This document shows positions 9,869 through 21,882 of a stretch of DNA of 64,000 bases, one piece after another (position 1 is the first letter of the stretch; each line of letters begins with the position of its first letter). The position numbers were made by a program, and so were the translations under genes. Below the pieces are notes generated by a model, which was not told the origin of the DNA, searched no databases, and saw only the letters and a program-made list of their open reading frames with translations. Origin of the DNA: Fagopyrum homotropicum. Its lineage: Eukaryota; Streptophyta; Magnoliopsida; Caryophyllales; Polygonaceae. The stretch is taken from assembly GCA_033239125.1 (NCBI GenBank), contig BSWB01000001.1, positions 55,953,501-56,017,500 on the forward strand. Direction: 5' to 3'.

Positions 9869-11687
9869 TGTTACGCTAGAAACCTATAGCACAAAAGTCT
9901 TACAATTTATAACTAGAAATAATTTCCTAACTCCTAGCGAACCCACAGTGTATGGGCCGTTTTGTAGCAAGGATAGTATTCCGAGGTCGAACACAAAGAC
10001 TGAGGTGAAATCAAATCATGCAAGTGATCATGAATATTGCAAATCTAGTCTAAGAAAAGAGAAGAGAATAAAGAAATGAAAATCATGATATTTTTGAGTT
10101 GGTTTTTGTGGTGATCAAGCAAAGATCACAAATCATGCAATATTATGAATCGAACTAAAAACTCAAGCTAGCAACACAATTAAGCAACACAAACACAAGA
10201 TATGTGATCAAAGAGAGAAAAGCGGATTCTAGGGGTTAGCACTTCCGGTTATGGCATTGGACTCAAGCTTCTAATCAATCCTTGGATTTGTTACGGTATG
10301 TTGGGAAGGGTTGTTTCTCAAATGGGATCAATCACCGGGTAGGTCTCATGGTCCACTAATCCATCACCTAAAGTCCTCTCACCGGGTAAGTCTCTAGGAG
10401 CCTAAGGTTGGGAATTCTACACAAACCAGATTGCCATCTAAGAGTCAAACCTCTCCTTACCAGGTAGGTCTCGGGAAGGCAAGTCCTAAGTAACAATCCT
10501 AGCACACTCAGTCCAATAGCGGCTTGTGAGGCTCACTACTACCAAGAGTTCATCATCTTGGGTATCTAAGGTCAAGAATTACCGGGTAAGTCTCTTCCCT
10601 CACTTAGTTTGCTAGCATTAGGTCACCCTAGGCTAAATTATGCTTAACAAGCACTAGGATTTCAACAATCTAACATCCTAACATTCAGATTCATCAATAC
10701 AAGCACAACAGAGAAACCACAGGTGGATCATCCTAAACAACGGTCGTCGAAAGGTATGAACAGACCGTGATTCTCAACAGTGGTTAGGTTAGAGCAAGCA
10801 AATCATGCAAGGGTACATTCAAGTCTATTCAATCATAGTCCAAGCCATAACCATCTTTCCATTACCCTAGAATCACAACTATTTTGCCAACAACATGCAT
10901 TTTAAGATTCAAACTCAACAAGCAGCCATTCATGGCTTCCATAGCAAGAAAATGAAATGAAAGAGAAAAGAAACAAGAAATTTGAGCTGAATATAAGTTT
11001 AAACAAGACTTACAACCCTTCAAAAGAAGGTCTAAAACGTTCCTTACAATCCTTGCAAATATCTTCAACCAAGGTCACTCAAAAATCACTGAAAAGCTAT
11101 GAAAACTCTAAGATTAGTGTTGTTCTTCTTCTTCCCAAAATGAGAGTGTTTTTCTTCCTCTCCAAGTCTATCCACCAATGGAATGATGCGTTGTGAGAGA
11201 GTGTGGGAGAGCCTCCTCTAGTAACAGCCTGCAAGACCACTTATATTCTCCATCAAGGGCAAGAGTCGGGCATGGAGATCGTGGGACATCTGTCACAAAT
11301 GTCCAGAGGAAACCACGGCCAAAATTACTGGCGTGGTTCTTGGTGCCAGACCGCGGAAATCCATGTTCAGCTTCTTTTTGATCATTAAGCCATGAGTTGG
11401 TGCAAGGCATGCACCAACAAGGTCCTACGTGTTCTCCTTTGCTCCTAGCTTGCTCCTTAATGAGTCCGGAAGTGTGTCATCACGAGGAATGATCCTCGAA
11501 TGTATCGATTAAGCTCCAAAAGCTCCCCAAAATACCTACAAAACCGACAAGATTTCGTGCAGACGTCTATTTCGACAATATGCATGAATTAAGCGTAAAC
11601 GTCATGAACTAATGCCAAACCATGCATGAATAACGGGAAAAACTATCTAAATGGATGCCTAAACTAACGTCATAAATCGTGTTATTA
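9869..11687 (-). repeat. Athila-M 3' LTR
   Basis: This 1819-bp LTR is the inverted relative of 4439-6244. On the minus strand it starts TAATAACACGATTTATGACG (terminal TG mutated to TA) and ends CTAGCGTAACA. A TATA-like GAGAATATAAG lies at 11240-11250 (minus). About 65-120 bp upstream of that on the minus strand are CCGTGG-type sites (11314-11370). The ORFs within (for example 10957-11196 and 11168-11410) differ from the other copy and are not genes. Confidence 0.85.
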
Positions 11688-12784
11688 AAATACTCCATGC
11701 TTAAGACTTGCTCGTTCCCGAGAAAGGTCCAACTATAGGCTAAGAGATGACATGATTTATGAATGCAGAAAAACAACATAAAATCTTTTTGGAATTGTGC
11801 TTCATAAGATGGATCACCTTTATAGTCATGTTTCATAGCAATGGACAAGCAATCATGTATCAAATGAATGAAGGCATGGAAAGGCAATTTCCTGATGGGT
11901 CAAAAGAGGTCAAATTTTCATATCAATTGAGGTGCTCAAACAACATGATCAAGCTGAGAAGTAGAGGAAGATGAATTGCCTTAATCATTCCTAGATGATG
12001 TGCAGGAACAAGCATGTAATTGTGACCATCAATCCTCAATCTAATCAAGGCAAACATCATAATCACAGTTCATACATGAGATTCCAGAGAAGTATTTCAA
12101 GTCCACATATGCATACATCCATTCATTACACAAGGCCATCCATAGCCAATTCACAAAACAATCTCATCATAAGGGTCATATCCAAACTTAAAAGCACTAA
12201 TATTTTTTTTTAATTTTTTGATTTTTTGGATTTTTCGAAATATATATGTACAATGCAAAATCTAATGAAACCTGTGAGAATATGAAACTATCCTAGATGT
12301 TATCATGCAAATGATCATGAAAACCCCACCCCATACTTAAGAACACATTGTGCCCAATGTGCAAATTAAATAAAGAAGTGAAAGAGAGTCCTCACAATGT
12401 AAAAGTGGTGGTTTCGGTATTTTGGTTCACTCATGTGAAGTGATGGTGGATGATCAATCGAAGGTGGTAGAGAGATCTTGATGTTCAATATGGTGTCGGG
12501 ACCCGCGCTAAGCACCGCTAGCCGTCCAAGTCCCACGTCCGTTCCACCCACATTTGATGCGGGATCATAATCATCATCCTCATGCTTGCAAGGCGTCCAT
12601 GCTACCTAGACTCTAGCACTTAAACACAAGACACACAAACACACCAAAACAAAGGCAAACTCACCAAAGAAAAACAAAATACGAAAATGAAAACAAGAAC
12701 GAGAAGGGAAAGACATGTACCAATGGGTTGCCTCCCATCAAGCGCTTCTTTAAGGTCATTAGCTTCACCAAATTCGGGAGCGTT
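11688..12784 (-). other. Athila-M polypurine tract and 3' untranslated region
   Basis: On the minus strand the LTR is preceded by AAGCATGGAGTATTTTAA, the decayed polypurine tract (about 11688-11706). The region up to the integrase end matches the Athila-1 3' region but is about 400 bp shorter. The piece with the GAGTAACTCGGCA block is missing between about 11885 and 11900, where the text jumps from the GACCCATCAGG side to CCTTTCCATG. The blocks around 12290-12600 (GACGGCTAGCGGTGC, ATTGATCATCCACCATC) and the post-integrase block (12718-12784) are retained. Confidence 0.75.
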
Positions 12785-13620
12785 TCACTCAAGGTGAAGT
12801 AGGGCAATCATATCCACTGGAGCTTCCGGGATGTACTTCTTCAAACGGTGCCCATTCACCTTAAAATCTCCATAATGCTCCCCACTTATCTCAACCGCTC
12901 CATGGGGGAAGACTTTCCTCACCACATAAGGACCCGTCCATCTTGACTTTAGCTTTCCGGGGAAGAGACACAACCTTGAATTGAAGAGAAGGACTAAGTC
13001 ACCTTCACTCAACTCCTTTGGGATGAGACGTTTGTCATGCCAACGCTTGGTCCTTTCCTTGTAAATCCGGGCATTTTCATATGCATCCAACCGGATCTCC
13101 TCAAGAGCATTAATGTCTAGCAACCTCTTCTCAGCGGCTTCCTTGAGGTCAAAATTCAGCCACCTTATGGCCCAATACGCCTTATGCTCCATCTCCACCG
13201 GCTTCCTAGAAACCGTCTTCTCAAGTATCTCCTTTATCTCCCGGTTGGAGATCTCCACTTGGCCACTAGTTTGGGGATGGTAAGGTGTGGCCACCTTATG
13301 ACTCACCGCATACTTAGCAAAAAGTGTCCCAAAGTTCCTATTGGTGAAATGCTTCCCTCCATCACTTATGATCACTCTTGGTGTTCCAAACCTAGGGAAG
13401 ATGACTCGGTTGAAGAACCGTACCACAACTTTGGCATCATTTGTGGGAGAGGCGATTGCCTCCACCCATCTTGACACATAATCCACCGCCAATAGAATGT
13501 AGAGGTTGCCACATGAAGAGGGGAATGGCCCCATGAAGTCCACACCCCAAACATCAAATATCTCAACCTCTTATATGTTGTTCAAGGACATCTCATTCCT
13601 CCTTCAGATGTTGCCCGTCC
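12785..13620 (-). pseudogene. Athila-M integrase core and C-terminus
   Basis: This is Athila integrase on the minus strand. The ORF 13543-12785 begins MDFMGPFPSSCGN (first catalytic Asp just before) and contains PRVIISDGGKHF (second Asp) and QTSGQVEISNREIK (catalytic Glu). A deletion of about 40 codons then joins EKTVSRK directly to PVEMEHKAYW near 13200. The C-terminal part (LFPGKLKSRWTGPYVVRKVFPHGAVEI) is complete up to the LHLE stop. A stop near 13571 (CAA to TAA in the NNIQEVE stretch) separates it from the upstream zinc-binding domain. It is a dead copy that still shows the full DDE triad. Confidence 0.88.
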
Positions 13621-14032
13621 TTTGTCAAGCATCACAAGCTACCACAAAATTATGCACATCCTTAAACAAGTTAGGCCAATAAGAACCGGATTGCAATACC
13701 TTTACACATGTCTTGTGTGAGCTAGCATGGCCTCCACATGGCATGGAGTGGCAATGACGGATCACACTCTCCACCTCATCCTCCGGAAAGCACCTCCTAA
13801 AGAATCCATCCGGTCCTCTCTTGAACAAGAGAAGCTCGCTCCAATAGTAATGCCTCACATCATTGAAAAACTTTTTCCTTTGGGCATATGACAAACCGGG
13901 TAGCACCTCTTCACACACAAGGTAGTTCACTATATCCAGATACCATGGCTCACTCCCTCTAGACACTTGAAGTAAGCACTCCTCCATCATTTGTAATTGC
14001 TCATCCCGGAATGAGTCATCAAGGGATGTCAT
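13621..14032 (-). pseudogene. Athila-M integrase zinc-binding domain
   Basis: The ORF 14032-13625 encodes the linker after RNase H (DSFRDEQLQMMEECLLQVSRGSEPWYLDIVNYL) and the HHCC zinc-binding domain of integrase (VIRHCHSMPCGGHASSHKT, then FVVACDACQ). It is in the normal Athila position between RNase H and the catalytic core. The frame differs from that of its neighbours, so the polyprotein is broken by frameshifts on both sides. Confidence 0.85.
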
Positions 14033-14405
14033 CTCTGTAAATCTCCAATAGTGGTAGCCTACTAAGATGGCCAGCTACTGAATTTCCGGAACCCTTCTTG
14101 TCCCGAATTTCCAAGTCAAATTCTTGGAGGAGAAGGATCCACCGAATCAAGCAAGGCTTGGCATCTTTCTTTGTGAGGAGATACCGGATCGCATCATGAT
14201 CCGTGTACACAATGACCTTTGCTCCAACAAGATATGACCGGAACTTTTCAAAGGCATACACTACCGCTAGCAACTCCTTCTCGTCTGTGACATAGTTGAG
14301 TTGGGCATCATCTAGCGTCTTGCTAGCATAGTAGATGGCATGTGTAAGCCTATCTTTCTTTTGCCCTAAAACAGCCCCAACGGCCACATCACTTGCATCA
14401 CACAT
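14019..14405 (-). pseudogene. Athila-M RNase H domain
   Basis: This is the RNase H domain of the Athila pol polyprotein, which removes RNA from the RNA/DNA hybrid during reverse transcription. It reads MCDASDVAVGAVLGQKK (first acidic residue), EKELLAVVYAFEKFRSYL (Glu) and VYTDHDAIRYLLTKKDAK (Asp). The closing motif, normally ADHLSR, reads AGHLSR and has lost its acidic residue. The frame is open for 128 codons but is separated from RT and integrase by frameshifts. It is nearly the same as the Athila-4 copy at 30172-30540. Confidence 0.87.
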
Positions 14406-14681
14406 TATTTCAAATGGTAAGCTCTAATCCGGAGGTTGCATGATAGGGGCAAAGATCAAAGCATCCTTCAACCTACAAAATGCTTCAAGGCAATCCTTGG
14501 AGAAAACAAACTCAAGATCCTTCATTTGTAGGTTAGTGAGAGGCTTAGAAATTTTAGAGAAATCTTTTATAAACCTCCGGTAAAAAACCGGCATGCCCTA
14601 AGAAACTCGTTACCCCCTTCACCGAGGTAGGTGGTGGAAACTTCTCTATCATTTCTATCTTTGCTCAATCAACCTCAATGC
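14406..14681 (-). pseudogene. Athila-M RT C-terminal fragment (left of CACTA)
   Basis: The degraded conceptual translation on the minus strand reads through IEVD.AKIE.IEKFPPPTSVKGV and a decayed thumb/connection region toward the RNase H start. Several stops are present. It ends at the 3-bp CAC target duplication of the CACTA element. The preceding part of the RT resumes at 21244. Confidence 0.75.
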
Positions 14682-14699
14682 CACCACTACTACAAAAAG

Positions 14700-15060
14700 G
14701 ACATTATAATCCGGTTAGTTGAGGGTTTATAATCCAGACCTGCACCGGATTAAAGGTTAGGGGTGTATTTGCCCCCAGGTTTTATAATCCGGGCGTTTTT
14801 TGGCCAAGCACCGGTGTATTTGCTAGGTTCATTTTGCCCCATTTTTGGATCGTTTGTTTGCCCGGATTATTTGACATTTTATAAACCGGATATTGGACTA
14901 CATATAATCCGGATGTTCCACATCCGGATTATATAAGTGATCAAATATCCGGATTATATGAAACGTATATAATCCGGAGGAAAATCCGGATTATATAGTT
15001 GTGTAAAACACCGGAATATTTCTTCTTTTTTTTATAATCCGGACTAAGATAAACGGATTA
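14700..15060. repeat. CACTA-1 left subterminal repeats
   Basis: At least ten copies of ATAATCCGG or its complement occur in 360 bp, several as back-to-back palindromes. The matching right array is at about 20955-21215. Function as transposase binding sites is inferred from the known CACTA layout. Confidence 0.8.
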
Positions 15061-15119
15061 AGAAGTTTAGTTGTGGCGCCATTGGGTAAGGTTAATATAC
15101 ACTAGTACAAATCATAAGT

Positions 15120-15430
15120 TTCTCGGGACTTTTTTTGCATTACGGTAGGGAGTTTTTGAAGTCCCCTAAAACCTTTGGCCGAGAGCTTTTTCTCGGGAGT
15201 TTTTGTGCAAGTCCTGAGAAACAAAAATACTCTAGGGAGTTTTTTAAAAAACTCCCGAGAGATGTCTCTCGGAACTTTTTAAAAAAAGTCCCTAGAGATA
15301 TCTCTCGGGACTTTTTAACAAAAGTCCCTAGAGATATCTCTCTGGACTTTTTAAAAAAAGCCCCTAGAGATATCTCCCATGACTTTTTTTATATTAACTC
15401 CCTAGAGACTTCTCGAGAGTTTAAAAAAAA
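15120..15430. repeat. CACTA-2 left subterminal array
   Basis: Tandem units of about 42 bp are built from TCTCGGGACTTTTT and its near-complement AAAAAGTCCCTAGAGATA, so each unit is itself an inverted repeat. Five to six units are recognisable between 15225 and 15420. Related but fewer units lie at 18690-18900. Confidence 0.8.
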
Positions 15431-15499
15431 AAACCAACAACCCCACCCATGCATTTATGAGACATTCAATAGAATATATACTATTTACATACTGCTCTT

Positions 15500-18400
15500 T
15501 TATTGAATGCAAAACAGACCTTCAATACAAGCTTTGTTGTAGATGGAACAAAAAAGTATGTAAGCTATAACACAAAGAATACTACACTCAAGTAACTTTA
15601 AAATTCTACCTTATATAGAATTTAGGAAATGGTGACCACTAACATGCAAGAGTTCCTTGGATGCTTTTTCTCTCGTTGAGTTAACCAAGAAACACTTCAT
15701 ATTTGAAGTGCATCTGCAATGGAACCAATAAGGGTGATTGCTTCAAATCGTGCTTGGTTTTCTATGGTTTTCACGGTGAAGGGGAACAAGTCAATGATCC
15801 GCAATTTATAGCTAACTCTTTCAAGCACCGAGTGCATCACTTCCTTGGTAGAGTATAGTTCTTCCTTTGACACCCTTTGCATTAGAAGGCCTAGTAAACA
15901 ATTATATCTGCAATACTTATCAATGGAAAATAGAGCCTAATGTTCTAAAATAAAATCAAAAGCTTTAAACCAACACTTAATATTACTTGTTAAAGAAAGC
16001 AAAAAAGTAAGAAAAGGAAAATTACCATAAAACAAGACTTGAAAATCTAGCTCCTTGGTAAATTGCTTGTCACCATGCCCTTCTTCACATTATATGAAGC
16101 ATTTGACTTCTCAAGCCAAAATGTAGACAATATTACAGTTTTATCTGTAAAAATAATTGCACTTTTATCCATTAATGACTTAAAAGGAGCAGGATTAGAT
16201 GGCCTCAATACATAATAGTAGCTCTATTGAATTTTCTGTCACATATTTCTCAATCCCAAACATTGCATAAGGTTTAGAGTACTAACATGTACAGCTTGAG
16301 ATTTAAGCACATACCATAAGTTCAAACCTTATATTAATTTGTCAGTATAAGTTCAAACCTTATATGGTATCATGTGATGTTTGTAATATTGCATGTACCT
16401 TTGATGGAATGATTAGTGATGTAAAAAAAACATAACTTACATCAATAGCTTCTGAATAAGATAGAAAATGAATGTGGTTGGTGGTGAGTGAAAAATATTG
16501 TCTCCATGCATGTTCATACTCTAAACCTTATGCATAAATGGTACTCTACCATTTATGCCTTGGTAAGAATTGTAGTTGAATATTGTCTTCATGCCTAATT
16601 TTAGTCTAAATGCTTAGCCAAACATACCTTAAGCCAATAACAAAGAAAGAATTCCAACAAAAAAAAATCACAAAGAAAGAATGCATGTATGTAATATGAT
16701 ACATGCATAGACAGACTAATTTATCTACAGTGACACAAAGTGAGGTTCCACAGACAAGAAGATACTCACAAGTGTTCTAGGCATCAATAAGAGAATGACA
16801 GAGAGTAGATACAAAGATACAACAATGCCAATTCCAACAATAAAATTTTGCAGCAGCCGTCGGTTATCTTCACGGGAACAAAGACATACTTGAGAAGGTT
16901 GGTCAACTCAAAGAGCTGACAAGAAAACTGCAAAGATAAATGCTTATTATTATAAGTATATTAGCTTATGAATTTCCATAATTTTAATCTAACCCCATCA
17001 TGGTCAATTCTTACCAAGGCATAAATGGTAGTCAACATGAAATTGAGCATAGAAGAATCTGGAATATAAGACATCAGTAATTAAGGTTGACCATTGGGTA
17101 TGCTTAATCTGCAAATACAAGCCTAAAAGTCAAATAGTTCAGTTCAATTATAGCAGCCTAATGCTGCATTCTTTACACAATATCAAGAGCGGCCAAGTAT
17201 TTTTTTATCACATCAATATTCATTTAGAAGTTTAAACATCAAATTCATGAATAAGAAGCCTTTGAAAGGAACCTGCATCTCAAACGTACAGCATAATGAT
17301 GAGAAAGAATCTTATGAAAAACTTTAAATACCACATTTGAGTAATATTTACCTGATCAATGGTTCATACTTCAATCAAAACCAATACATCAGTGGTTCAT
17401 GCTTCAATCAAAACCAATGCAATGCCAACTACATCCATTTGTTCCTATAGAAGTGAAACTAATCATAAGAATTATGGAGATGGAAGCACTGGACCTACTA
17501 GATTGAACTTGATGAGTCCTTAGCATAAATCTCTATTCAAAGCTGAAACTAATCATAAGAAAAACTTTGCAATACAAAATTGCAAGTTCATCTCACATTC
17601 AGGTAATGAAGGAACTAGTATCTGCAAATTGGAGCGAATAAAATAGCATCGATTTCCTTTCAAATTATGAAATTGTGACCATTGTTACCTTCTTCTCCAT
17701 AAGATAATCAGCCCGCTAAGTCCTGCTTGCGGCAAAACACGCAACTACAACAAAACACATGACACCTTCAACATATAGCAATACAAAGAGAATCAAATGA
17801 TTCGTTAAGAATTAAGACCAAAATAAAAGTAGATAAAGGTAAAGATACACACCTTGTTACTTCTACAGTAGAGCAACAAAGTGGTCTTCATTGAGCCTTA
17901 CTTCCTGAAAATCATGGTAAGGGATGAATATCGAGTTCATACTTTTTGGCTTGTGTAAAGATTTCCCGCAATCTATATCTCCCCACCTCAATTGCTTTGT
18001 CTGGTTTCCTGATAGAATGGTATTGGACTAGTAACTAATAGAAAGCATTATATTCCCGTCTATCCCTGATCAACCTATAAATGGCTATCAACATAAGCTC
18101 ATAATTTAACCGGCTTGAGCCTTACTCGCTCGGTTATAGAACCAAGATAATTTCAGTTCAGTTTTCAGTCCTAATGTTGACTAGTTTCGGTCAAATGACA
18201 ATCCAAATATTTTGCTATAGGTTGATCAGATCAATTTGTCCCAACTATAATAGAAATCAACCAAATTTCTAACTTTAATTTCCTTTTTCTCCTTAATTTC
18301 ACATGGCTATAATGTCAATAATTTCATATGACTAATTCAGTACACAAACATTGCTCTACACCACATAATGCAAACCTTCAACCTACACATGGTAACTACA

Positions 18401-18650
18401 GATTCTAATTGACAACTCAGCCCACATGTATTTAGCTTGACTTGACGGTGGCGATGACAACGGCGGACACTCCAGAGAGAAATCGGGGTTTTGTTACCGT
18501 CAAGTGCCGATGATGGACTGGATGGAGAGGCCGGCGTGCAGAGGGAAGAGTCGATATTCAATCGAAGATGATAGATTGGATGGAGAGGCCGGCGGGAAGA
18601 GAGAAGACTCGATATTCAATCGATTCTCACTTCTCAGCTAAGTCTTTTTA
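15500..18650. other. CACTA-2 interior, no gene recognised
   Basis: AT-rich sequence without a convincing ORF. There are short direct repeats: TAAGTTCAAACCTTATAT near 16317-16335 and 16345-16362; TGGTTCAT.CTTCAATCAAAACCAAT twice at 17360-17420; and a unit containing GATGGAGAGGCCGGCG plus TCGATATTCAATCGA twice at 18519-18625. The minus-strand 61-codon ORF at 15697-15882 was not recognised and could be part of a captured exon, but nothing supports that. Confidence 0.5.
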
Positions 18651-18918
18651 GGTTAGGGTTCTAGTGAGGGAAGACTCGGCATCAACTTTGTTTCATAATC
18701 TCTCGGGACTTTTTTCTAAAAAAACCCTAGAGTGGTTTAACGGTTCTAGTAAGGTAACAAAAAAGTCCCTAGAGATTAATTTACTTTTTTAATAAATAAA
18801 TTAATAATTGCTTTACGGGAATTATTGTATTAAGTCCCGAGAGTTTTAAATTTATACGGGAGTTTTTTTAATGCCCGAGATAATTGTCCTGAGAAACTAT
18901 GAATTTGTACTAGTGATA

Positions 18919-20954
18919 CACCGGATACTTACAAACGAATTATTATAATTTTAACTTTATACACCGACATATATCCGCATTATTTTATCTCTATCTTTTT
19001 TTATAAATTTCATTCTATTTTTCGAATATACCACCTGTAACATTTGATTTAAATCCAATAATTGATTTTTCACACATTTGAATTATACCAAAACATAATA
19101 AACCTACTCATTAATTGTCATAAACTAGAACGTGTCATGAAAACATGTTTACAACCATTGCTAAACTTTAAATCATACGCTTAAACAAACGTAACTAGAA
19201 AAACTTAGTCTATGAGTTACAAGATTCAAAAGATAATTACTGATATGAGTCGTTCAAGGTACGCTGATTCTTCTTAAGGACCTCGTAATCAAAACAATTC
19301 TCTTCCATCGCAAAAGACCACTTTGCAAAAAATTTTGAACACTGCAATAAACAAAGGTATATAACACGTCACATAGAGACAAACTATAAAAGAACAATCT
19401 TCAAAATATAGATGTTATAAGCAGTGTATGAGAAGAAAATTAAGTATAAATACTTGTCAAAATTCCTGTTGAGACAAAACATAAGAAATGTCATGCATAA
19501 ATGTTACTTGAGATGTCATGCAATACTATACCACTATAATATTTGTTTATTAGTGATAACAACAAAAAATTGTCTAAATTACATCACTTTTCACATACCT
19601 AAAAGACAAGTTGAAGCAAATATTCTAACCACTTTTTTCGGATTTGATCAACCTCGCCATCGGAGTAACTACTATTTCTACCATACCACTGTAAGATAAT
19701 ATAATTATATTAGAAGTTAAAGTAACGTTCAAAGTTCACTCAAATGGCAAGGCTGTCTTGAACTTAATGCTTATAGTAGTAGAAAATCTGACATAACTAG
19801 CCATTCCAAATCCTACCAGCAGACACAATTTTGTCAACAAGAAAGAAGTCTGATGGCTAGAAATTGGCAATTGAAAACTAATTAAGGAAAGCTTAGCCAT
19901 TTGAGATTATATTGAGGAATAGATGGCCACAAACATCTGCTCCGACATAACTAGGCCATTCCAAACCCTACCAGAAAACACAATATTGTCAACAAGAAAG
20001 TATAGAGGCTTAAAATCAGCAACCGGTAACTAATCGGTAAGCTTAGCCATTTCAGATGAGTCTTAAGAATGAGATATCCTCCCATGCTTCATTTGGGGCA
20101 AGAAGAGACGGGTTCATAATATTTGAATGCAGTATTGTAACTAGTAAAAATGATAATGGCACCAAGAACACAACACAAAGTGATAGCAATCATAAGTTCT
20201 CCTTGCATCTCATGATTCATAAGCAAAATGAGTTTGTTTTCGGTGTCTAATGTCCATAAACGTGAAGTAAGAAAGTACTTTATAAAACTCTTTACCAACA
20301 GAATACCATAACTCCTTTACATCTAATTTATCGAATATCCTCAGTTAAAAACCTATGTAACTCGATTTCTTATGACCAGTCATATTTTCACCCTTGTGCA
20401 CAGATCCATATTCAATATTGTAAATCACCATTGAAATCTAAGTTTAGTAGACTGCCATTACTAAAATCAATATAAATCTCCAGCATTCTCGAAAATAAAG
20501 CATAAAAACACAAGAACATATTAAAAATTGTATTACAGGGATATTAAGAGTACTAGAAGACAGAAAATTACCTCCTGGATCAAGTTGCAGCTTTCAACTT
20601 GCTTGTATACCAATGCTCAAGCACGAATTTCCACCCTCTTCAGTGTCCACAATCGATTTCAAGCAAACATTTAAAACCTAAACCTCAAATAAAGAACCCT
20701 AAAGCAAACATTGCAATTATGAAAAGAGAGTGGAATTAGCTTAGACAAAGGATGTATTAGCATAGAAAGGGAAAAGTAGGAGATAAGCTTACCGATTTGA
20801 AGATTGTTGAAGGAGCAGTTGATCAAAGAATTTCTAATCCCCAGCGATTTGCCCTAAAATCGACGAAGATAGATGAAAAAAAGAGGCTAGACGGCGCGCA
20901 GGGGAAAAGTAAAGCGGGACGTTTCTCTCTTGAGAATGGGAGACCCTTATTAAT
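18919..20954. other. CACTA-1 interior right of CACTA-2, no gene recognised
   Basis: AT-rich sequence with only short ORFs (up to 91 codons) that resemble no known family. It contains the 154-bp-period duplication (19788-20058) and, near 20830-20930, a GC-richer tract that may be a transcribed leader of the element. Nothing else is supported. Confidence 0.45.
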
Positions 20955-21243
20955 CCGGGCGTGCATTAAACCTTGATGACTTGCAAGTTTGGAAAAAAAT
21001 TTATATATCTTTATAATCCGGTTTTTCACAAAACCGGGTTATTTGGGTTATCAAATAATCTGGGCGTTCATATTATGGTGTATTTGTACCACTTATCACA
21101 TAATTTAGCAAAGTTTATATTCCGAATCGTAATCAAAACCGGATTATAATTATTTATTGATCCTATTTATTATTTTATAATCCATAAATTACACGTCCGG
21201 ATTATATGTTATGGAATATAAAACCATATTTGTAGTAGTGCAC

Positions 21244-21880
21244 GGTGGGAAACCAAATGTCCCAACACTATGCCTTCACTCACCATGAAGTGCCATTTCT
21301 TCCAATTCAACACAAGTTTAGTTTCCTCACATCGGTTTAACACCAAAGACAAGTTAGCCAAAAAATTATCAAATGAAGATCCATACACTGAGAAATCATC
21401 AATAAATACTTCCATAATATTTTCAATATATTCAGAAAAAATAGCCATCATACACCTTTGGAAGGTGGCGGGTGCATCCTCCTATATGCAAATGTTCCCT
21501 AAGGACAAGTAAACGTTGTTTTCTCTTGGTCATCCGGGTGAATAGGGATTTGAAAGAACCCACTATAGCCATCTAGGTAACAAAAATGTGAATGTTAAGC
21601 TAACCTTTCTATAATTTGGTCAATAAAGGGAAGAGGGAAGTGATCTTTATTGGAGGCCACATTGAGTTTCCCATAGTAAATACACATCCTCCACCCCGTA
21701 ACCGTCCTAGTTGGGATTAGTTCATTGTTCTCATTAGTCACTACGGTCATACCACCCTTCTTAGGAACAAACTAAACGGGACTAACCCATTTACTATCCG
21801 AAATCAGGAAAATGGTTCCCGTATCTAGCAATTTAAGGATCTCTTTCTTGACTACCTCTTTCATAATAGGGTTCAATCTT
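21244..21880 (-). pseudogene. Athila-M RT, N-terminal and catalytic part
   Basis: This is Athila reverse transcriptase on the minus strand, resuming after CACTA-1. The ORF covering 21451-21244 contains the catalytic box FIDDFSVYGSS (the two Asp codons at 21395-21400) and MMAIFSEYIENIMEV. The nominal ORF end at 21209 lies in CACTA sequence. Upstream on the minus strand, the broken frame to about 21880 shows KKEILKLLDT, SDSKWVSPV, VPKKGGMTVVTN and HFPLPFIDQ, the usual Athila RT start, with stops and a frameshift. The element cannot make an active RT. Confidence 0.87.
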
Positions 21881-21882
21881 CT

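Larger units (their letters stand above)
15100..18915. mobile_element. CACTA transposon 2, nested in CACTA-1, TSD ATA
   Basis: This 3816-bp element has ends CACTAGTACAAATCATAAG and, inverted at the right, CACTAGTACAAATTCATAG. A perfect 3-bp target duplication ATA is present (15097-15099 and 18916-18918). The sequence outside continues as CACTA-1. Subterminal arrays of TCTCGGGACTTTTT / AAAAAGTCCCTAGAGA units fill 15120-15430 and 18690-18900. No transposase is visible. The central part (about 15500-18650) is AT-rich and has no recognisable coding sequence. The 123-codon ORF at 15135-15506 only translates the repeat array. Confidence 0.92.
14685..21240. mobile_element. CACTA transposon 1 (non-autonomous), TSD CAC
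   Basis: This 6556-bp element is bounded by CACTACTACAAAA and its inverted counterpart TTTGTAGTAGTG. A perfect 3-bp target duplication CAC is present (14682-14684 and 21241-21243). The flanks rejoin as Athila-M RT, confirming an insertion. Both subterminal zones are full of ATAATCCGG/CCGGATTAT units (14700-15060 and 20955-21215), typical of the transposase-binding subterminal repeats of CACTA elements. No transposase ORF is present and the longest internal ORFs are under 100 codons. An imperfect direct repeat of period 154 bp lies at about 19788-19908 and 19942-20058. Another CACTA (15100-18915) is nested inside. Confidence 0.93.

Noticed and set aside
15120..15430. Regular repeats that could be mistaken for a CRISPR array
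   Set aside because: Units are head-to-head inverted, have no unique spacers, and lie in the subterminal zone of a plant CACTA transposon.
15135..15506. 123-codon ORF with repeated SRDFL.KVPRDI units
   Set aside because: It is the direct translation of the CACTA-2 subterminal repeat array and not a protein gene.
19424..19699. 91-codon plus-strand ORF in CACTA-1
   Set aside because: AT-rich random-looking protein, no match to any transposase or known family, and not supported by neighbouring exons.
21209..21451. C-terminal end of the 80-codon RT ORF (ALLQIWFYIP)
   Set aside because: Those residues are translated from the CACTA-1 end and are not Athila RT; the real sequence ends at the target duplication.
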